DNA from: Fidelibacterota bacterium | Lineage (GTDB): Bacteria > Fidelibacterota > Fidelibacteria > Fidelibacterales > Fidelibacteraceae | Direction: 5' to 3' | DNA: 9,677 nucleotides | Assembly (NCBI GenBank): GCA_030620575.1 | Contig: JAUXEL010000056.1 | Span: 1-9,677 of the forward strand | In this document: positions 5,770 through 9,677 of the stretch, piece after piece | Layout: each line of letters begins with the position of its first letter | Position numbering within the stretch: position 1 is the first letter of the stretch | Notes under the pieces: generated by a model | What the model was told of the DNA's origin: nothing | What the model saw: only the letters and a program-made list of their open reading frames with translations | The model's database searches: none | Translations under genes and position numbers: made by a program

Positions 5770-5884
5770 CTTCTCAACTTCTTTAATCTTTTTACTTTAT
5801 TCTTTAATCTTGAATTCTCCTTTGTCAATTGTCAATTAATTGATAACTTACAACTCTTATTTAACATAAAAGGTTATTACTTAA

Positions 5885-7108
5885 ATGAATGCCGAGATCA
5901 TCAATATTGGGGATGAACTACTGGCGGGTCACACTCTCAACAGCAATGCATCGTGGATGAGCGCAAAATTGCGGGGGATAGCTATGCCCGTCGCACGGCA
6001 TACGGTGGTTCCTGATGAAAAAAACGCTATTATCCATGCATTGAACGCAGTATTGGAGAGCAGCACGCATATTTTTATTACCGGGGGACTGGGTCCCACA
6101 GGTGATGACAGGACCAAAGCGATCATTACGGAGTATTTTGGCGGGAAATTGGTGTTCATGCAAACTATTTATGACGAGATAGATGCTTTCTTTCGATTCC
6201 GTGGGCGTATCCCGTCACCCAATAATAAGGAACAGGCATGGCAGCCGGATAATGCCGAACTGATACCCAATACCCGCGGTACCGCACACGGTATGATATT
6301 CCATAGGGGAAAGCAGGTATTTTATATTATGCCGGGCGTACCTTTTGAAATGCAGGCAATGATGACCAATGTGATTTTGCCGCGTCTCGCAGGTATTTCA
6401 GATCGCAGCGACATTGAAAGGCAGATCAACACATTCGGCGTTCCGGAATCGGAAATAGCGGATATTATTGCAAAACATTTCCCGGAAGTTGAAAAGGAAA
6501 TTATTCTGGGATACTATCCTTCGGTTCGCGGTATTACCATCCGTTTACGAGGCGAAAAACGACAGGCAGTAAAGGAATATCATGCAAAAATAGCTGCACT
6601 TTTAGGTGCTGCCGTGTTTTCCCTTCAGGGAGAATCACTGGCGTTTTGCGTTGTTGATATGTGCCGAAAGCGGAATTTGAGTCTAACGACAGCAGAATCC
6701 TGTACCGGTGGGCTAATCGCGAATTATATTACCGATATTTCCGGAGCCAGTCACATGTTTAAACAGGGCTATATTGTTTACAGTAATGAGGCAAAGACCG
6801 GTCTTTTGGCTGTGTCGCCGTTGCTAATAGAAAAATATGGAGCGGTAAGCCGGGAAACAGTTGAAGCGATGGCCCGTGGCGCACAGACCTCTGCCGGGAC
6901 GGATATCGCGGTAGCCGTAAGCGGCATAGCAGGTCCGGATGGCGGGACGGCGGAAAAACCGGTAGGTACAGTATGGATCGCGCTTATATATAAAAATAAA
7001 CTGCATACGCAAAAACTATCGCGTAACCGCGGACGCCGCAAAAATAAAGAATATGCCGCAAATTCAGCATTAAATATGATCCGTCTGATATTGCGGGAAA
7101 ACAAATAA
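5885..7108 (+). CDS. cinA: CinA family protein: pyridine-nucleotide pyrophosphatase domain plus NMN deamidase domain
   Basis: This is a full-length 407-residue two-domain CinA. Residues about 1-165 form the molybdopterin-binding-like (COG1058) domain, with INIGDELLAGHTLNSNASW (6-24), ITGGLGPTGDDRTKAI (65-80) and MPGVPFEMQAM (149-159). In characterised relatives this domain hydrolyses ADP-ribose or NAD-type pyrophosphates. A middle linker domain spans about 175-250. Residues about 255-407 are the PncC-type NMN amidohydrolase, with TAESCTGG (269-276), GYIVYSNEAKTGLL (295-308) and SGIAGPDGGTAEKPVGTV (346-363). S272 and K304 are the likely Ser/Lys catalytic pair by family comparison. Together the domains recycle pyridine nucleotides. 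AAAAGG lies upstream at long spacing. thpR follows after 19 bp. In many bacteria cinA neighbours pgsA and recA; here pgsA is close but separated by a repeat gap. Confidence 0.95.
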   Translation: MNAEIINIGDELLAGHTLNSNASWMSAKLRGIAMPVARHTVVPDEKNAIIHALNAVLESSTHIFITGGLGPTGDDRTKAIITEYFGGKLVFMQTIYDEIDAFFRFRGRIPSPNNKEQAWQPDNAELIPNTRGTAHGMIFHRGKQVFYIMPGVPFEMQAMMTNVILPRLAGISDRSDIERQINTFGVPESEIADIIAKHFPEVEKEIILGYYPSVRGITIRLRGEKRQAVKEYHAKIAALLGAAVFSLQGESLAFCVVDMCRKRNLSLTTAESCTGGLIANYITDISGASHMFKQGYIVYSNEAKTGLLAVSPLLIEKYGAVSRETVEAMARGAQTSAGTDIAVAVSGIAGPDGGTAEKPVGTVWIALIYKNKLHTQKLSRNRGRRKNKEYAANSALNMIRLILRENK

Positions 7109-7127
7109 ATATAAAGAGAATATATAT

Positions 7128-7688
7128 ATGTCAAACAAACGTACGTTTATCGCGCTTCCTCTGCCTGATCCGATAAAAGCAATATTGCAGAATATACAGG
7201 AAGTTTTGGCCCCTGTATCGCAGGGTATCAAATGGGTAGATCCCGAATTAACGCATATCACTCTCAAATTTTTAGGGGATACTCCGGAGCGGATGCTGGA
7301 AGATGTCCGGGAAGAATTTATCCGGATAGTTACTCCGACCAAAGCATTTGAACTTCAGCTTAAGACGGTTGGACAATTCCCGCGTGAAGGCGATCCGCGT
7401 GTGCTGTGGGTCGGATTACAGCAGATTCCGGGTATGGTATACCGCTTGTCCGACGAATTGAATGCCGGATATATATCACTGGGATTTGATGATACGGGAA
7501 AACGTTTTTCGCCCCACATTACTCTGGGCCGCGTGAAACAAAAATTGCATGATGATTTTGTTCAGCATTTCAATGATATCAATATAAACCCCGAGATATT
7601 TACCGTTGACCGAATTATTTGGTATGAAAGCAGGCATAAAAATGGTAGATTAAATTATCTTCCATTGGAAGAATACATTTTAAAATAA
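7128..7688 (+). CDS. thpR: RNA 2',3'-cyclic phosphodiesterase (2'-5' RNA ligase family)
   Basis: The 186-residue protein has the two H-x-T-x motifs that define the 2H phosphoesterase superfamily: HITL at 43-46 and HITL at 130-133, inside THITLKFLGD and SPHITLGRVK. The N-terminal RTFIALPLPDPIKAIL and the QFPREGDPRVLWVGL stretch (83-97) are typical of the ThpR/LigT branch. These enzymes hydrolyse 2',3'-cyclic phosphates at RNA ends, and in vitro can join tRNA halves through a 2'-5' bond. The protein is probably cytosolic, as no signal or membrane segment is visible. It starts 19 bp after the cinA stop, behind a weak AAAGAGA site, so it is probably cotranscribed with cinA, an arrangement known from other bacteria. 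Length and motifs look intact. Confidence 0.93.
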   Translation: MSNKRTFIALPLPDPIKAILQNIQEVLAPVSQGIKWVDPELTHITLKFLGDTPERMLEDVREEFIRIVTPTKAFELQLKTVGQFPREGDPRVLWVGLQQIPGMVYRLSDELNAGYISLGFDDTGKRFSPHITLGRVKQKLHDDFVQHFNDININPEIFTVDRIIWYESRHKNGRLNYLPLEEYILK

Positions 7689-7705
7689 ATAGTACTAATA
7701 ACTGT

Positions 7706-7713
7706 AAGGAGGG
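7706..7713 (+). promoter_or_regulatory. Strong Shine-Dalgarno site of the MFS transporter gene
   Basis: AAGGAGGG lies 7 nt before the ATG at 7721. It is the best match to the anti-Shine-Dalgarno sequence in the window and fixes this start. It suggests efficient independent initiation despite the short 32-bp gap after thpR. Confidence 0.8.
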
Positions 7714-7720
7714 AATTGGT

Positions 7721-9040
7721 ATGTTGGATCAAAAAAAATCAATTTGGTCGTGGGCAATGTATGATTGGGCAAACTCAGCGTTTGCTACAACTGTTATGGC
7801 GGGATTTTTTCCCATATTCTTTTCGCAATACTGGAGTGCGAATGTTTCCGGCGTGGATACAACCGCTCGATTGGCGATCGCAAATTCCATTGCATCCCTG
7901 ATCGTTGCCTTGTTGGCTCCGTTTTTAGGTGCTATTGCGGATAAAGGGTCAGCCAAAAAGAAATTTTTATTTACCTTTGCGTTTATTGGCGTGATCATGA
8001 CCGGTGGTCTGTTTATGGTGCACCAGGGTCAGTGGCAGCAAGCTGCTTTCATGTATGTGATTGCCGCAATAGGCTTTTCCGGTGCTAATATCTTTTATGA
8101 TTCGCTGTTACCCAGCGTTGCATCAGAGAAAAAAATAGACAATGTTTCATCCCTTGGATTTGCAATGGGATACATTGGTGGTGGATTGCTGTTCCTGGTA
8201 AATGTCATGATGTACCTAAAACCGGAAATGTTCGGAATTGCAGACGGTACTACCGCAATAAAGATCGCCTTTTTATCTGTTGCAATATGGTGGGCGCTGT
8301 TCTCAATTCCAATTTTCTTGGTGGTAAAAGAACCCAAATCCGAGATTGAAAGTCTTGGGATCTGGCAAGCAATTAAAGGGGGTTGGATACAGTTGGTAAA
8401 CACCTTTAAAGAGATAAGGCATTTGAAGGTGGTAGGGATGTTTTTATTGGCCTACTGGTTTTATATTGATGGTGTTGATACTATTATCCGCATGGCAATA
8501 CAAATAGGGGTGGCACTGGAATTTCCTTCCTCTTCACTCATCGTCGCATTACTCCTTGTACAGTTTGTAGCTTTTGGCGGCGCGCTGTTATACGGTTTAC
8601 TGGCAAAGAAAATTGGTGCAAAACAATCCCTGTATGTTGGAATTACAGCATATGGGCTTATTACTCTGATGGGCTTTTTTATGAACCAGGTTTGGCACTT
8701 TTATGCTCTGGCAGTCGCTGTTGGACTGTTCCAGGGCGGTATCCAGGCCATTAGCCGCAGTTTGTATTCACGTATTATTCCGGTCAATAAAGCCGCTGAG
8801 TTTTATGGTTTTTTCAATTTACTTGGAAAATTCGCTGCAGTGATTGGTCCTGGTTTAATGGCTGTTGTCGTTTTAATAACCCGCAATGCTTCGGACCTGA
8901 GTATCGGAACACTGCAATTAGAAAATATGAGCATCCGTTACGGTGTTCTTGCCATTATCCTGCTTTTCATTATTGGCGGACTTCTGCTGCAGCGTGTTGA
9001 TATCGAAGAGGGTAAAAAACAAGTCAAATATTTAAAATAA
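7721..9040 (+). CDS. MFS transporter, UMF1 (Atg22-like) family
   Basis: This 439-residue polytopic membrane protein has roughly 11-12 hydrophobic segments. The N-terminus WSWAMYDWANSAFATTVMAG (8-27) and the FFPIFFSQYW that follows are hallmarks of UMF1/Atg22-like transporters. GAIADKGSAKKKF (70-82) corresponds to the MFS loop 2-3 motif. GLFQGGIQAISRSLYSRIIP (335-354) and FYGFFNLLGKFAAVIGPGLM (361-380) are typical of the second half. Yeast Atg22 exports amino acids from the vacuole; substrates of the bacterial members are mostly unknown, so none is assigned. The C-terminus is short and charged. A strong Shine-Dalgarno precedes the gene and an intrinsic terminator lies 22 bp after the stop. It probably ends the cinA-thpR transcription unit, although a promoter of its own cannot be excluded. 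Confidence 0.9.
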   Translation: MLDQKKSIWSWAMYDWANSAFATTVMAGFFPIFFSQYWSANVSGVDTTARLAIANSIASLIVALLAPFLGAIADKGSAKKKFLFTFAFIGVIMTGGLFMVHQGQWQQAAFMYVIAAIGFSGANIFYDSLLPSVASEKKIDNVSSLGFAMGYIGGGLLFLVNVMMYLKPEMFGIADGTTAIKIAFLSVAIWWALFSIPIFLVVKEPKSEIESLGIWQAIKGGWIQLVNTFKEIRHLKVVGMFLLAYWFYIDGVDTIIRMAIQIGVALEFPSSSLIVALLLVQFVAFGGALLYGLLAKKIGAKQSLYVGITAYGLITLMGFFMNQVWHFYALAVAVGLFQGGIQAISRSLYSRIIPVNKAAEFYGFFNLLGKFAAVIGPGLMAVVVLITRNASDLSIGTLQLENMSIRYGVLAIILLFIIGGLLLQRVDIEEGKKQVKYLK

Positions 9041-9062
9041 ATTAAAAATAACAAATGACAAT

Positions 9063-9095
9063 AAAGGGGTCTGATATCAGACCCCTTTGATTTTT
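9063..9095 (+). terminator. Rho-independent terminator after the MFS transporter gene
   Basis: The sequence at 9063-9088 is a perfect 26-bp palindrome with 13-bp arms, AAAGGGGTCTGAT and its complement. It folds into an 11-bp stem with an ATAT loop. The stem base contains four G-C pairs in a row and is followed by GA and then TTTTT (9091-9095). This is the clearest intrinsic terminator in the window, placed 22 bp after the transporter stop. On the minus strand the T-rich flank is weaker. Confidence 0.9.
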
Positions 9096-9238
9096 CAGCT
9101 TTTTATTCGTTGCAATGGATGATTTTTGTAAATAAAAATATAAAATCGATTGTAAAGTGTAATACTTTTTTTTAACTTTAAAAGCTACAATAAGCAGGGT
9201 GGTTAATAAAAATGATAGATAAAACTCATCTAAACAAT

Positions 9239-9243
9239 GAGGT
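9239..9243 (+). promoter_or_regulatory. Shine-Dalgarno site of the outer-membrane receptor gene
   Basis: GAGGT lies 6 nt before the ATG at 9250 and supports it over the nearby in-frame ATG codons at 9256 and 9262. The 150 bp between the terminator and this site are AT-rich and must hold the promoter, but I cannot pick a convincing -35/-10 pair. Confidence 0.6.
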
Positions 9244-9249
9244 AAAATA

Positions 9250-9677
9250 ATGAAAATGATAATGCGTATTTTATGTTTATTATTTGTAGTGAGTTTCATG
9301 TTTGCCGGTGTGACCGGTAAAATAATGGGAACAGTTACAGATGGTAAGACGGGAGAGGCACTGTCCGGTGCAAATGTTCTTATAGAAGGGACAGGAATGG
9401 GGGCTGCCACGAACGCGGAAGGCTTCTATGTTATATTGAATGTTCCTCCCGGAACCTATAATATTATAAGCCGTTTTATTGGCTATGAAAACCTGACAGT
9501 TAAAGATGTTCAGGTAAAAATTGATCTGACTAAATATCTTGATTTTGAACTGCAGTACGATGTTATTGGTCTGGAAGGCGTTATAGTAGAAGCCGAAAAG
9601 AAGGTAGTCGAAATAGACGTCACCGGCAGTATGGCCAATGTTTCCAGAGAAGAAATGGAGGCACTTCCCGCAACAAC
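9250..9677 (+). CDS. TonB-dependent receptor-like outer-membrane protein, N-terminal part (3' truncated by window edge)
   Basis: The frame is open from the ATG at 9250 to the window end, giving 142 visible residues. Residues 1-19 are a signal peptide with the hydrophobic core ILCLLFVVSFMF and likely cleavage after Ala19. Residues about 24-103 are a carboxypeptidase-regulatory-like (CarboxypepD_reg-like) beta-sandwich. Its hallmarks are GTVTDGKTGEALSGANVLIE (27-46), GTGMGAATNAEGFYVILNV (47-65), PPGTYNIISRFIGYE (66-80), and the final LDFELQ (97-102). Next comes EGVIVEAEKK (109-118). NVSREEMEALPAT (130-142) then looks like the start of a TonB-receptor plug domain. Such proteins are large outer-membrane barrels, common in FCB bacteria, that import nutrients; some relatives act in adhesion. 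The substrate cannot be told. A terminator upstream suggests its own promoter. Confidence 0.82.
   Translation, partial: MKMIMRILCLLFVVSFMFAGVTGKIMGTVTDGKTGEALSGANVLIEGTGMGAATNAEGFYVILNVPPGTYNIISRFIGYENLTVKDVQVKIDLTKYLDFELQYDVIGLEGVIVEAEKKVVEIDVTGSMANVSREEMEALPAT

Larger units (their letters stand above)
5484..5884. other. Repeat-rich intergenic gap between pgpA and cinA
   Basis: These 401 bp hold no credible gene or RNA. In order they contain a small AT-rich hairpin (5487-5504), a 7-bp degenerate tandem block (5508-5542), and about 130 bp of unremarkable AT-rich DNA. Then come hairpin repeat copy C (5671-5709), an 8-bp tandem array (5714-5769), the 12-mer TTCTTTAATCTT twice at 21-bp spacing (5779 and 5800), and TTGTCAA twice in tandem (5822-5835). 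The cinA promoter is presumably near the right end. TTGATA (5840-5845) and TAACAT (5862-5867) have 16-bp spacing and are a weak candidate only. Confidence 0.6.

Noticed and set aside
3014..5835. A CRISPR array as an explanation for the regularly recurring repeats
   Set aside because: There are no evenly spaced long direct repeats with unique spacers, and no cas genes nearby. The units are 7-8 bp tandem repeats and hairpins.
6778..7134. Minus-strand open frame of 118 codons opposite the cinA 3' end
   Set aside because: It lies antisense to the highly conserved NMN deamidase domain and has no start signal or recognisable protein features.
9110..9165. A sigma-70 promoter in the AT-rich region before the receptor gene
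   Set aside because: TTGCAA, TATAAA and TAATAC-like hexamers occur, but no pair has acceptable spacing, so no promoter is called.
9042..9410. Minus-strand open frame of 122 codons opposite the receptor gene start
   Set aside because: It crosses the terminator palindrome and the AT-rich leader and opposes a well-supported plus-strand gene. It shows no domain pattern and is a shadow frame.

Overview
The window looks like chromosomal housekeeping DNA from a Gram-negative bacterium of the Fibrobacteres-Chlorobi-Bacteroidetes (FCB) side of the tree, possibly a candidate phylum such as Neomarinimicrobiota/Marinimicrobia, Calditrichota or KSB1. This is inferred from the LptF/LptG lipopolysaccharide-export permease, an outer-membrane receptor that opens with a carboxypeptidase-regulatory-like domain, a periplasmic TPR protein, and moderately AT-rich DNA. 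The phylum cannot be fixed from sequence reading alone. All recognised genes are on the + strand.

Layout. (1) 3-3012: the 3' part of an LptF/LptG permease, a pyrimidine-nucleoside phosphorylase (deoA/pdp) and a secreted TPR protein that overlaps deoA by 14 bp. (2) 3013-3489: a gene-free gap of mosaic hairpin repeats and short C/T-rich tandem repeats. (3) 3490-5483: ybaB, recR, pgsA and pgpA, with start/stop overlaps at recR-pgsA and pgsA-pgpA. (4) 5484-5884: a second gap with another copy of the same hairpin repeat and several degenerate 7-8 bp tandem blocks. (5) 5885-9040: cinA, thpR and a UMF1-type MFS transporter, closed by a strong intrinsic terminator at 9063-9095. (6) 9250-end: the 5' part of a TonB-receptor-like outer-membrane protein.

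How the genes fit together. ybaB and recR form the widely conserved nucleoid-protein/recombination-mediator pair. pgsA and pgpA encode the two successive steps that make phosphatidylglycerol. cinA (pyridine nucleotide recycling) and thpR (RNA 2',3'-cyclic phosphodiesterase) often neighbour pgsA and recA in other bacteria, but no recA is present here. deoA salvages pyrimidine nucleosides. LptF/G, the TPR protein and the final receptor belong to the cell envelope.

I see no new defence, mobile or biosynthetic system. The least explained DNA is the dispersed hairpin/tandem-repeat family in the two intergenic gaps. It shows a compensatory stem change between copies and lies where transcription units appear to end.
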